A DNA stretch of 64,000 nucleotides from Colletotrichum lupini (taxonomy: Eukaryota; Ascomycota; Sordariomycetes; Glomerellales; Glomerellaceae), in NCBI RefSeq assembly GCF_023278565.1, contig NC_064675.1, forward strand, positions 7,006,001-7,070,000, given 5' to 3'. The first letter of the stretch is position 1, and each line of letters starts with the position of its first letter. Below the pieces are notes generated by a model. The model was given only the letters and a program-made list of their open reading frames with translations. It had not been told where the DNA came from and searched no databases. Of the stretch, positions 34,101-47,000 are shown one piece after another. A program made the position numbers and the translations under genes.

Positions 34101-37100
34101 CAGAGAAGCGCCGAGATTATGTGTCAATTATCAAACCTCTCATCAAAAATGGCCCGAACATCCCCGGGGGGGTTCAAACCACCATCCCCAGATAACCTTG
34201 CCCGCCCACACATCCATCACCAAAAGCTACAGTCATGAAAACACCAATCTTCTCCACTCCAGCATCCCATCGCCACTGCGCGGTTTTGACAAACATTCAG
34301 ACGAGAAGAGGCATACCTCCGCCCACTAGACTTTGGTTTACCCCATCTCTTAGCCCAACAGATGGTCTCTGCTCCCCAACATCCGCCGCGACAAGAACTC
34401 TAGTAGGTGGTTCCTCAGTTCCTCGATACCTGTATGCGAGAACGGGGATCAGCGAGAAACGTTCCCCGGGTCGCCGAATCTGATTTTCATTTTTACCGCC
34501 GTTCAGGCTCCCGGGGTCCAGCGATACCCACCCACCCATGCCCCCCCGTCCGTGTCCGGAAGCCGGGGAACCTATGCCCACGATGATTCAACAAACCCTC
34601 TTCCTCCCCGCAAAATCTAATGTGTGTCCGTGTCCGTGCCGCCGGAAACCCATCGTGCTCAGGTAATTACCTAGGAAAGAAAGGAGAAATCAAGTCAGCC
34701 GCGAAAAGTATAACCAAACAGGCAGAGTTACAAAGACTCAACGACTTAAGCACTGACTTCAAGCCTTCAACTCAATCCCCGCAAAAGCTTGTCCGATTCA
34801 AGATACAGAGACTTTGGAAACGTGCCAACAATGCTTTCTGCCGACTTTTTTTTTCTTTCAGTCTACACCCTCGTCTCCATGTTCGTGCCATTGAATACAT
34901 CCATGTTTTGTGTCACCCGTACCATCTTGCTGCGGTCATCCTCCCCCCATCGTCGGGCAAAAGACACCTTATCAGACTTTGACTCTGCATCTCGGAGCCG
35001 GAGGGAGGCATCGTAATAGGTGGCGTCGAAAATGTCAATCAAACGTGGGAAACGTAGTCCAGTTGCTACCAACTTTACGAACCCAACCCGCCACTCCAAA
35101 GCGAACAATGTTTACTTTACCTTCCCCAGAAAATCCATCCCATCCACCGCCCACGCAAACGTTATTCCCTCAACGACCGTGCAGTGCATTCCAACGTCAA
35201 AGTTTCCACGTCTAGGTTCTCCGTACGCAGTACAGGTACAGCCCCGAGCCAACCAACACACGGTGAGAGCTGAACCACACATTCAAAAAAACGCTATCAA
35301 AATATGCCTGTAGGTCCGGGTTCAGGGTCCTCTGAGAAACCGGGGAATGCAGCCTCACTCACTTCACTCATTCCCCGTGCCTCGTAACCTTTGAACCCCG
35401 GCATCGGAGGCTGATAACTCTCTTTCTCAAGTTCTCAATTCCCATCCGTGCTGTCGTGTCACATCTCTCGTGTTCCCAGAAAGACTATCCCCATAGTCTT
35501 ACCAACTTATCAGAAAGCCCGTCTAAACTTGCCTATCCCACTTATCATTATCCGCCGGAAGAGATACTGTGTATGCAGTGTAAACAGTCGTGTATCACCA
35601 CACCATCAACAGGCATGATTCCGGCCACGATATCTACTCAACACCCCGTTTAAACGTCGGCGACCCGATGAATCCGTTATATCCGCCGAGTCCACTCCTC
35701 CCTGCGCCCCCTCCCCGAACCCACTCGCCGAGAACCCCGGAAGTCCCACGATATCAGGTCCCACGGGTGACGGGCGGGTGCGCTGGTTCCACCGACAGCC
35801 GTTGAAGTCGTGTGCGACTACCAACCCGATGCACAGCACAGCCGCCGACCACATTGCCATGCACCTCTCGCAGTGGCATCTCATTTCTCACCTCCATCAT
35901 CATGCATCACCTCCATGAATCCAGAACGACCAAGTCTCTTGAGACTGGTGATGCCCCCTCACCTCACGCCTGTTCTCAACCATCTCAATCCCCAGTGTAA
36001 ATCGGTCCAGACCACCAAAACACGCCTTCGCGAAGTGACAGAAACGCAGGTAATCTCACAAGCTTCCCCCGCGTTATGTTCACATCACCGCCACAAGAAT
36101 GCTGAAGATCCCGCCCTCATCCAAACACATCACTGTCTCGCCGCGTCAAGCGTTGTCTCGTGCTTGTCTCGCCCTTCTCCCTCACCACATCTCCCGTCGC
36201 TCGCGTGTTAGTGACGACTGCAACTGAACCCCCTTTTCCCCTCCCGATGAGGTGTATCCTTTTGTTCCTTTCCCCGCACAGCAGGGCAAGGGAAGGTAAC
36301 AGCAAACGGCTCCATCTCCACCCCTCTCTGATGCCCTCCGCATGCAGGTAGCCCTCCACGTTCGCGCTGACTGCCTTGGCCTGCTCGACTCGAGTGCCTC
36401 ACCAATGCCTATCCAATTCACATGTCTCTCCATGTCGTCTCAATATTCTCCATGTTGCCTGCTCTCTCTCTCCCTGCCTCATCTGGTCTTCCGTACCCAC
36501 ACTTGCTTTGTCATCGCAGATACGGCAGGCAAACTCCAACGTAGCAACGGGCGATGAGAAAGACCCCGCTGCATGCAAGCTGCGGTCTCGTCCTGTCCCA
36601 GAACACACAAAACTCATCGCCGCGTTCGGGACGCTATCGACGCGGGAGCACCGGATTGGCAATCTTCTACATACCGGTAACACTCTCTTCCCTCAACGCT
36701 CCTTGGACTTTTCCCACCCAAGCATCCACTCAGTACCACTTACCGCGGGTAGACTGCCACACTGCTACCATCACCAGCTAGGGCAGGACGCCAGGCAGAA
36801 CATCCAGCCACTATGAACAGGCACGCCATATCCGAGAGAGGGGTACCGTCCAATCAGACGGCCCACGAGGCGGCTGCTAAGAAAAGAGCCGCTGGGTTCG
36901 ACCGGAGTCGAGTTGGTGTGCTGACGGCGCGGCCCCTGTCCCACGACGCTGGCTATGGCCGTGAACATAGAATCGGTACATGATTACATGCCCTTCATCT
37001 CAGAGCTCAAGCTAGCGCTGCTACTGCTACTGCCACGGGTAGAGCTTCCCATTGGAGTTCGACCATGGAGCAACAGAGGCGGGGTCGATCTAGAGACCGA

Positions 37101-40100
37101 TTTGCATCTCCACCTTTAAGCTCGTAGTGATATTTCCAATGGGGAAGGGTGCATGGAAATCATCCCCATCGAGCTGCGTTGCGGTCTGCATCACAGCCTC
37201 AGATGAGGCCCAGGAATCCCCCGCCCGTCTTATCAAGAGAACTTGTCGAATGCGGTTGACAATCCCCGGATCGTGCTTCAGTCATGAAAGTATCGCAACT
37301 CCCCCGCTGCTGCCCGTCCTCGCATAGGAGACCGACGTGGATATCTGGTGTGGATGTGTGGAGGACGACATCAGACTCCATTGTCCCTGTCATGCTCTTG
37401 CTTGATTGACTGCCAGGCCTCAAACCAAGCGGGCGTCGAAACCAGACCAAACTGGTTTGCCCGTGAAGCTCTTTTCACACATCTCCAGTACCTGCACAAA
37501 GGCGCAAGTACTCGAGATGGCTGGCGTGTAACGTATCCTACTACGAAGCTTAGCACAAGACATCCGCAAGCACTCCCCGCCTTTGACCGTCAGCTATACA
37601 ACCCAACTCTCGTCCGTAGCTGAAGATCGGTTCCCCAGACTACCCCAGGTTCCCAGCCCCGGGGAAAAGTCAATGTTGAACAAGGAAAGGACCCTGAAAA
37701 ACCGAACCCAGACTCAAACTTCCAGATTAGTCTTGATAGTGGCCAGGTTCAGTCTACCTCACAAAACACCCATGCCGTGCGTGAGTGTGTGCCCGTCCAG
37801 AGTTCGTCGACGAAACACACACACCTCCCCCTCCTAAAACGGCCAAAAGCATGCCCTTCTTGGTCTACCGGGAAGCCCCAAAAAGAGGCAAATCTGAATT
37901 GCCGTATCCTGAGATTGCCCCCTTTGCTCCATCCGGCGCCGCTCCGGGGAAAACTCAGACGCCATGACAACAGCGGTGAACCCAGCCGACCTCTCCGCTT
38001 CAGTGTCCCGCCACCACGTTGAGTAAGCAACAACCTCAACACAAACGCCTCGGACGATTTAGAAAAGCACCGGTTTGCGGGCGGCAGTCGACGCTCAAAG
38101 AAGGTCGGTGGCTTGAACCATTGTTCAACGTGGTATGGTCCTCGAAAGAATAACGTCCGTGAGACCAGAGGTCTCGTCTTAGCGCCTGGCCCGTCTCCCC
38201 GCTTTCTCCAAGCTAGACCTGGAGAACTAGGGACGATGCTGAAACGGTCTCTTCGCTGCTCTGTGCCACCGGACGCCGTGGAAATGCAAGGTCGACATGG
38301 CATGGCCAACTGGAGCTTCCACGTCGTTGTCGTCGCAGTGAAGGTTTGTGGGGTAGCGATGCAAGACGCTGGTTGGTCGATGGAAGATGTTGCCTCTGAA
38401 TGTCGTCTCATCAACGGGCATGGCATTGCCTGGGAGAAAAACGCCCGGCTGTTTAGATGTTGCCCGCGGCGAGTCCTAACAAACCGCCATGCCATGGTCC
38501 TGTCCGGTCGCTCGTCATCCCCATCATGACTAGCGAATAGGTTCATCATGGTGTAACATCGCCATTGCTCTACACCCAGTCAGCCAACAACCAGTACCAA
38601 TGGGGTGGCGACGTACAAACGATCTTACCATTACATTGCCAGCGAAGTCTTTTGCAGCAATGCTTCATGAAGTAAGCCGATGGCATTCTATATTGATGCC
38701 ACCAGCGTCCCCGAGGCTGACTGCATGCTGTGGGCGTGAAACGGGCAGTAAGTAAACTCACCGACCTCGAGAATGCGGGGTAGTTAGATCCCCTCCCATT
38801 GGTACGGTGTAGAGGCATTGCGTCCTCGCCGAGCGGATATCAAAGGCAAATACTATGTTTCCTCACTCTAGGCGTGTTCTCTGTTGTGCAACATTGCCGG
38901 TGAACGTCTGGGCAAAGCCCGAAGATCGTGTGTTGGCTAATGTTGTGCAACATTCCGTCAAAGCAATGGAATGAGGCCATCCGAGAACCTCGTTGAGAAC
39001 TTCTGTCGGAAGTAAAGGGTGTGAGTAGTGTGTACGAAGTCATCGTCTTCCTCAACCCAGTGCAGTATGATATGGCGAAGCTCGAGGTATTGCGTGGCGG
39101 CTAGGTTGTTAACTCTAGAGGGTCCAGATGGGAGCTCCCGTCTTACTGCCTCGTCGTGATACCAAGCGTTGCTCAGTCAAGCTTCTATATTGTGAACAGT
39201 GTGTCAGACGACCAGTTTCGCTTGATGACTGGCAAATCGGAAAAGCTTCCTGAAGATGCTGTGTTCCGAGGTCCCGACTGCTCAGACGGCCAGGATTCCG
39301 GTGCCACTTTCGAACGATATGAAAGGGAAAACGGGGTAAACACTTGTCATGCTGGGCTGAAAACCGTATCACGACATGTGTACACAAAAGCCGCACATAT
39401 CTTGCTAGGGCAGATATTAATGTTGACGAATGGAATCCGTTGCCCTGGGCCATTCGTGCTGCTTGCCAAACCCGGCTGGCGTGTAGAATCCGACGTTGCA
39501 GGCTCAAAAGATCACTAGACCTCTCAGATCTTACAAGTTCCCTCGTCTGCGGTGCGGAAATTAGCAGCTCATGCACATTGCCGGCCTCATGGTAATGCTT
39601 ATATCTCGTGCGCAGCCCATCGGTCTTCGGTGCGGCTTCGGCCAAGCATCCGTGGCCTGTATGGCAAATTGTAAATACCATCTTCGGATCGTTGGAAAAG
39701 CTTGGATTGATCGCTCCGGAATGGCGTAGGTATCTCTTCATTACGGCGTGCACGGCAGGAAACTTTCCGTGCGGCAGACGCCCTCGCGTGTTCTTGCGGC
39801 ACGGTGAAGATGCTTCTGGCTAGGTAGACCAGAGTTGATAAAGAGCCTCATCCTAGATCGACACGGCGGCGTCCGCACGGTAGCAGGTGGGTCGCGGTTC
39901 CAGCATGGCACCGGCAAATGGACGAAACTCTATCTTGTAGATCTGTAGACCAACACCGTCTGAGCCTCAAAGGTGAAGAAAGATTGGCCAACCAAACGCT
40001 TGATTGGAGCTTCCGCATCCTCGAACAAAGTCCAGGCGAATCTCACCGCTATTTGATCGAGCGTCTGTCCAAGATAAGCCTGGGAGTGCAAATCCCGAGC

Positions 40101-41000
40101 TCTAGTAGCTTGCGCATGAGATATATCGAGGATGTTCCATTGTCCAATGGAACGTCGGCCACCCTCTTGAGGGATATTAGTTAGCCAAAACGAAATCCAG
40201 AGGCATCCACAATCTACAGAGGTGTAAGCCACGGTAGCCGCCAGTGGCGAGTCTCTTGGTCCGACTGCGGCGGCGTGGTGGGTGATGGCAAGTGTGATGG
40301 CTGCCCTAACCCCAAAACCACTTGTAATCTTGGTTTAGGGTGATGTTTGTAGTACATGTACATGGGGCGCAGCTACGTGTGGCTCGAGGCCACCGGGGTC
40401 AGCCACATAAGAGATAATTCGACTGAGAAGAGTGGCGCTTCCGACTCGATCCCCAAGGAACGAATACCTGGATAGGCAGATAGGCAGATCACTGGTGCCT
40501 ATGCGAGCATCTTGTTGATGAGACGCGGGAGTGGCCTGCATCTCAAAACCAAGGCAAAGCCGCTACGTGGAAGTGCAAGCGAAATATTTCGAGGAGGCCT
40601 GCCGGTTGGGGGTCGAACCCCGGGCGAGAGGTACGCGTCCCGTCTTTTCGATGAAGCTCGAACCGTCTTCAGATTACACGGCGATCTTGGCTGCAAGGGA
40701 TTGATCAAATATCAAGGAAGTCATCGACAGCCTCGAGTGCCGAACTGCCGTTATGCCAGATGCAGTGGGCTAGTGGTTTATTTGGCTAGATTGCGATGGC
40801 GTTGTGCGGTGTATGCGCGGTGAATGTCTCGGTAGGCCTCTACGAGGTCTCGGTGAAGAAGCGGTCAGAAAGGAAAGCGGCGGGAGCAAGTGCCTACAGC
40901 ACCACGCATAGTGGTAAAGATTGTGTTTTGTGTGCCAAATGCCCAAACAATTTGATTCCAAGAGCATGCTGCATGTCCAGAACGCCCAGGGGAGGGGGTG
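28101..41000. other. gene-free stretch, first part
   Basis: Ordinary GC content, no recognisable protein domain on either strand, no tRNA or rRNA. The longest open frames (31747-32520 plus, 38549-37749 minus, 39753-39115 minus) are rich in Ser/Pro/His/Arg, overlap others of similar length on the opposite strand, and have no signal peptide, splice pattern or known motif. Pyrimidine-rich strands explain some of the length. The sequence resembles promoter or non-coding transcript DNA rather than transposon remains. Confidence 0.45.
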
Positions 41001-44000
41001 AGACGACCGGGGTGCAGTTCACTCAGAGTTTCGCACGGCTTTGTCGATTGCCTCTCGTGTTCGGTCGATATGGCCATGCCATTTACAGATGCAATTTCCA
41101 AAGCCCAGGCGGGCAGGAGGCTCGAGAGACGTCCTGATGGGTTCCATTGGTGATCTAGAACTCTAGACGCATCCTAGAGGGGCCGTTGAGCGAGGGGGGG
41201 GCCCATGGGGATGCCTCTGAAGACTGCAAACCACCCATGCCGCGTCCATCTGGAGTGGACATGTAGCGACTCCATAGTCATCGGTGATCTCTGTTTGAAA
41301 AGCTCCGGTATCAAGACTGTACGGCAACCTCTCCGTCTCCGTCTCTATGTCCATGTCCATCTTCATCTCCATTGTCTACCGCAGTCCGACACTTTGAAGG
41401 TGAGGAAGCTGAGACTGCGCTCGTCCGGGGGAATACCGGTAGCTACTGTCCGTCAGTGGCCGGTGGCCGGTCATACTTCGTCCATCCCATTTCGAGGACC
41501 TGAACAGCCCCTCTTGACCAGACGCCGCCGGAATAGTGCCTGATGATGGACTTGTCGACAGTTTTCTCGCAAGTTGCGGGCTTCCATCGCGGCTCGCTAA
41601 TAAGCCTCAGATAGAAGTGGATGCTACTGCTGAAACTGCGGGCTCTGGCGGACGCTCCTAGCGCACGGAAAAGACGCCTACTGCCCCTTCGCGCCCCTGT
41701 ACTCCTCCTCTGGTCTCCTTAGTCTCCTTGGTCTCCGTGGTCTCCCCTGTAGAAAGGACGCCAGCACCCGCCTGAGGCGGCAACGGCACAAAGCTGGCAG
41801 CGTGGTTGGAGCAAGAGGCCGGCGTTGTGGGGGGCTGGTTAGGGGGGCCTACGGGGCTATTGTTGACCACTTTAAGCCCTGCGTACCGCTAAGAGCCCCA
41901 GGCGCCTAGTTCATGAGAGAAAGACTCGATCTTGCACGTTAATGCCCGATGACGGCTGAGGGCCGTGAAACGGGTCACTACGTCATTTAGCCCTTTCCAG
42001 GATGCGTAGCAGCGTAGGCACGCGCAACCCATGTACGAGTATCCGTAGACGTAGACGCAGTGAAGAGATTTCGTGCGTAGAAAATGGTGTACGCCCAGTG
42101 AGGATATCGACGGCCTGCCTCTTTTGCCCATGTTTGTGTCTCCCTGCCGCCGTGCCCACTGCCCCCATTCCCTTCTCCTGCGGGGGCACGACAGATGAGG
42201 AGAAAGAGAGAGAGAGACGAGATGGAGATTGGAGAAGAGTCAAAGACTCCAAGTTGAGAGCCACAGTACCCCCTCCCCCACTGAGGATCTGAACCTCCGG
42301 ATATGGCAGCCAGATGTTGACGTGAAAGGACTCAAGGGATACAGTCTGAGCTTCTTCGGTGGATATGACCCGTTTGGTGCCCACATTCTTTCATGTTTGA
42401 TGCAAGGTTGATGGCTCTTTTGGAAGTTGGAGCTGTAACTCAGGAGTGATGGGTTGAGATGAAGCCGACCGCAGTCCTATGTATCGAGTATGGAGTATCG
42501 ACCGAGCCGAGATAATAAGCAATGGTACGTTGAGATCGCACCATGGGCCCATGCTGGCTTTCCCATCACCATTGCCTTGCTCATGCTGCCTTGCTGTCGT
42601 GCTGTGCTGACTTGCGGTTGGCTGTTTCCGGAGCAAATCCTCCTTAACGCTCCGCACTCTTGAGTCTTGGCAACTTTACGTGCAGAGTGTACCGAAGCCT
42701 GCGGGCATCAATTCCCGTCTCAGCAAACCACAGAATTCGGGAAGACTATTATTGTCGAGAGGACGGGTTCCCTGGACTTGAGTCTCACGCATCAACAGCC
42801 CATACTCGGTCGACACGCTGTGTTTCCCGGGTTTCTTCCAAGGAACTTTGTAGTCAGATGACCATGGTGGTGACGGTAATGATGATAATGCTGCTGTCAA
42901 GGACTTCCGAGAGTACAGATTGTGTGCCCTCATTTCCCATAAACCTGCTTCCTAAGTACTGGGACGTTTGTGTGTACGGAGTACCTATCCGTCCTTTGTA
43001 CGCCATCCTCCTCTTGTCTCACCGGCACAGATGGAATGAGGTTCTGGGGCTGACACCGGAGATGGGGGCCAAAATTGCCAATCAGATCCTTGCTGCCGTC
43101 TTAACTGTGTATGTCGCGTTCTCGAACAAGAGGATGTCCTCCGTTCCCCAGTCTCATTAGTATAGAGACCTTTCTTCATCGGTGGCCCTTTTTGGCCCTG
43201 GCCGCTCAAGCGAGGGCCATTGAGAGGCCTTATCAGAGTAATGCCATGCCTGCATGTATGTAAAGGCCACACAACCATGGGTATCTTTTATTTTTTATTT
43301 TTTTTTAGTCTGATGGATTCAGCCCTCGCGTGCGAAAGTTGGCAGCATCCCGGCTCGTTCTGGCAGACTTCGTGCAGATCGGTGGGGCTCGTCATCGGTC
43401 GAGAAACGCCCAAGACCTCCATCGTCGTATCTGTGAGGTTGCGACGCATTCCGACTTGCGCGGCGAGGTACACCGGAGTGACTCGATTGCTTGACCAAGC
43501 ACCGCACCCTCTTCAGAGACAGACCTGGAGCCAACGACGTGGTCACTGGTGAGAACAGAGGATGAAGCTATTGTCTCCGAGGCATATGCACCGTAACTCG
43601 GGCGGAAAATCAGGGTTGAACCTTCGCATGTTGCCTGCTAAAGGGCTCAAAGCGGCATCTCAAACCCGGAGGCTGCACTTGGAAGCCAGAATACCGGATT
43701 CACTTCGAGAATAGCATGTCGCTTCTGCTTCATCGATCCGTCCCGGTCACCTGGCATCATCCGGAGTCTCGTGGGGCACTTCTATTCGCGACCCACGCGG
43801 GTTGGTGCCTCCTTCAGCCGTTGCGTGGCACGGGAAGGGGGCGTATGGATACTAGACTGGACAAGTCTGGGTTCTGTGCCTGACGATGAACAGGGCGAAC
43901 AGCGATATGTCTTGACATGTAGCCTTGAAATGGGACGGCGACGGCGAGGACGAAACGACACGTCTGTAATCGCGATTCCCCCCCACGGCCCTCACAAAAA

Positions 44001-47000
44001 CGCACCTCGCCGTGATCGTTGATAGTGAAAAGTCTGGCACCATTTGTATCAGCTGGTGATGAATTGCGTCATGACTTGTACAAGTCATTCGAGTCGCCTC
44101 GGACGCGGGACCAGGCCGGTGCAGTCGAAATTGATCCCGTGAGCCTTCTGACAGGATCTTTGGGATACCCCCGCAAACAACCGTGCCCTCCGAGTTAAGA
44201 CGTGGGATTTCTGCAAAGCTATCAAGTCTGACGATTTTGGGTTTGGGTCATTCTAGCTTTGTTTGTCCCGGATCTTGCGGGGCGCCCAGGCAGTTGCATC
44301 AGAGCCCGGATTCTAGTGCAGGCTGATTTACAGCTAGATGATTGCTGCAAAATGTGCTGGGAACAAGTAGGAATGATTCCAGGCAGGTTTTCTGGGCGAA
44401 ACACACCGCTCTGGCATGATTCCTTCTTCCCCGGAGGCTTTGAAGACAATCAAGGAACCATGTAGCTGTGTATGGTCGCATTCGACGCCTCCTTCCTGCG
44501 ACACGTCAAATGGGAGCCGGGCCCCGAGTTGAATGCTGTCGGGCGACAGCCTGATTGGCCAATGCAGATTCGGGTTGCACATGGTTTGGAGAACCCAGCA
44601 AGATTCTGAGGATAAAGGCGACTTGTTGGATAGCAGGCTGCTGTTTTCCGGGTTGGCCGTGACTCCTTCATGGCCCTTTCTCTCTTTAGCAGAGAAGACA
44701 TAACCACAAGATTCCATTCATCTCTGATCTGCTTGATCTGTCGAGTGCGGTCACAAGCTGTGCTGCGAGGGAGATCCGGCTGTTGAGCTGCAGAAAATAG
44801 AAAGTGACCTAGATTCGAACTCTTCTATTTGTTCTCCCGCCAAAGGGACACAGACAGTGTTCAAGATCCAAAGTCCATACAACCACGTACTATGTTGGCG
44901 TTGAGACATGTAGCGCTGCAGTTGTGATTGGTTAAGGTCATGGGGCCGTTCGCCAGGCATGCCCCATGTCTGTCTATGTGCTCCGTATCCGTACTTTGCT
45001 CCCATGGGCTGAGCATCGCCTGGCACGGAAGATCCGGAAGCTGACGCGCGCCGGGAGCGACTCGGAAGCCGAGCCCTGGTCTCGTCGTCTACTCCTGCGC
45101 TCCGCCGGCTTCCTCCACGCTTCGTCGCCGAGTGGAGATCAAGACACAAACTCTAATTGAGGTTCCGTCCAGTCTCGACTCGCTCGCGACGTGGGATGCT
45201 TGGCCAAAGATGATGTTTGCTGGCTGGTTGCCAGCCTCACCGCCCCTTGATTTTCGATCGATGCTCTCGTCTCTTCTATGTGACATAGAGCTGACTCAAG
45301 AGGTTGAAGAAGCCCCCGACAATGGCTTCGACTGGGCGCCTCTCCAAAGTAGAGTGTTAAGCGTGCATCGGTGGGATATGGCCAGGTCTTTGCTTGTATC
45401 CTGCGAGCACTCGTTCCTCGCAGTTCAGTAAGGCGCAGCGCACCTGTAGTGGAACATACGAAAACAGTGTCTCTGTCGTTCGAAAGGCACGGTCGCCACA
45501 CCTAGAAATCTACACTGTGTTCGCGCTGTCTGGGGCCTATCCAAACCCTCACCTTGTCCCGTATCCGATTCACCGATCGCTCGGGGCGTCGGGCATATGT
45601 GGCGCTCACTGATGCTGAAGACTGTCATTCATCACCAGATGATCTTCCGTCTCCGGTCTCCAGCGTCGATCGTAGAGCGAGATCTGACAATGGGATGTTC
45701 CCAGGGCCGAGGTGAGATCTCCGCATGTGTGTTCTTCTCCTCTTTTCGGTTTTCGGAGGTGCATGCGCTCGAAATCTAGATCAATGGTCTGACAATACCA
45801 ACAACTCGCCTTTGCCTCGGGAGTGAGTGACTTGATTGCAAGAGTCAGGCTGGCGACATGGAGATGTCTGAAGTTACACTCCCTCCCTGAACCCCTGGAA
45901 CCTTACATACGGGCGGTGTCTGGGAACACCAGGAGAAGTCTGTTGTCTGGGGAAGAAAACGCCACCTTGGACGCCGCCGCGCGGTAACAAAGAATTCGTG
46001 ATACGCAGCAGAGTTCGACCATCGTTGCTCGTCTTTCCTACAAATTGATGCCGAGCTTTGGTTCATTCCATTTGAGGCCATCGAGCCGTCCCCAACGAAA
46101 CAATGTGACGAATCAGGAGCTTTGCCAGGACCGGAGCATGAAGCTGAGAGGGACCGGGCCCACTAGGTGTCAGGCAAAAAATCCCCGGTGCTCCAAAGCT
46201 GTAAGAAATCAACATTGGATGATATGATGATCCTTGTCAACCATCAGACCACCGCTCATAGCCGGCGTTTCCCTGGAATGCGCATCAAGCATGTGCAAAG
46301 ACAGAGTTCAAGGCCAGATTGCGTTCTCTTGATGCAATGTTGCAGCTTCGCATCTCGATACAGTCAGATGGATTATGATCGGTTCGTTGTTATCAAACGT
46401 GGGTCACTACATAGTGTCAGTCTTGATGGCGTGTAGTGTCGGCGATCATGGGGATAACTCTGCCGCGGTTGCGAAGCTCAAGCGAGCACGCGAGTTATCC
46501 GCACTGCGGTAGGGTAACGGGAACAGTTCGTATCCCAAAGCCGTTGACTACGTTTCTGCGTCGATCTTCGCCCAGAAGTTGGCCGGCCACTGCAGCTAGC
46601 TAGACTTCAGGGTCCTCTGCACATAAGGGTCGGTAGGGTCTCGTTGGATTAGGGGACCTATTGCGGAGTAGGAAGCTAGACTGCGTGCGGTGAAAAAGCG
46701 CCATCCGCCATCTCAAAAAAAATGACAGAGACGCCATTGTAACATGGAATGTGTGTCCTCAGATCATCGCCTGATGCTCGGGATGAGGTTAGTCGACTCG
46801 GGTTGCGTCTCGGGTCCGCTCTCGGAACCAGGTTCAAGGGACCCTTATCAGAAGCCAAGGGCGCAGGATGAACCTCAGTCTCTTCGTAGTCAACATCAGA
46901 TCAGTTGATGTGACAGGCGTGTGACCTGGGGCTAGCATTCAACATCTCCATTGTATTTGACGCAATCTCTTTCGTCATCCCGCAGGGTCTTGTTGGTTTC

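Noticed and set aside
37749..38549. 266-codon open frame on the minus strand
   Set aside because: No known motif, odd Arg/Ser/Phe-rich composition, no splice or signal features, and a long overlapping frame on the other strand; likely chance in GC-rich DNA.
39115..39753. 212-codon open frame on the minus strand, with 39156-39518 open on the plus strand
   Set aside because: Both strands are open over the same bases and neither matches a family I recognise; no way to choose between them.
40590..40640. tRNA T-arm-like word GGTCGAACCCC
   Set aside because: No matching acceptor, D or anticodon arms could be folded around it on either strand.
44800..44825. tRNA T-loop-like word AGTTCGAATC (minus strand)
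   Set aside because: The flanking T-stem does not pair beyond two bases and no other tRNA arms are present.
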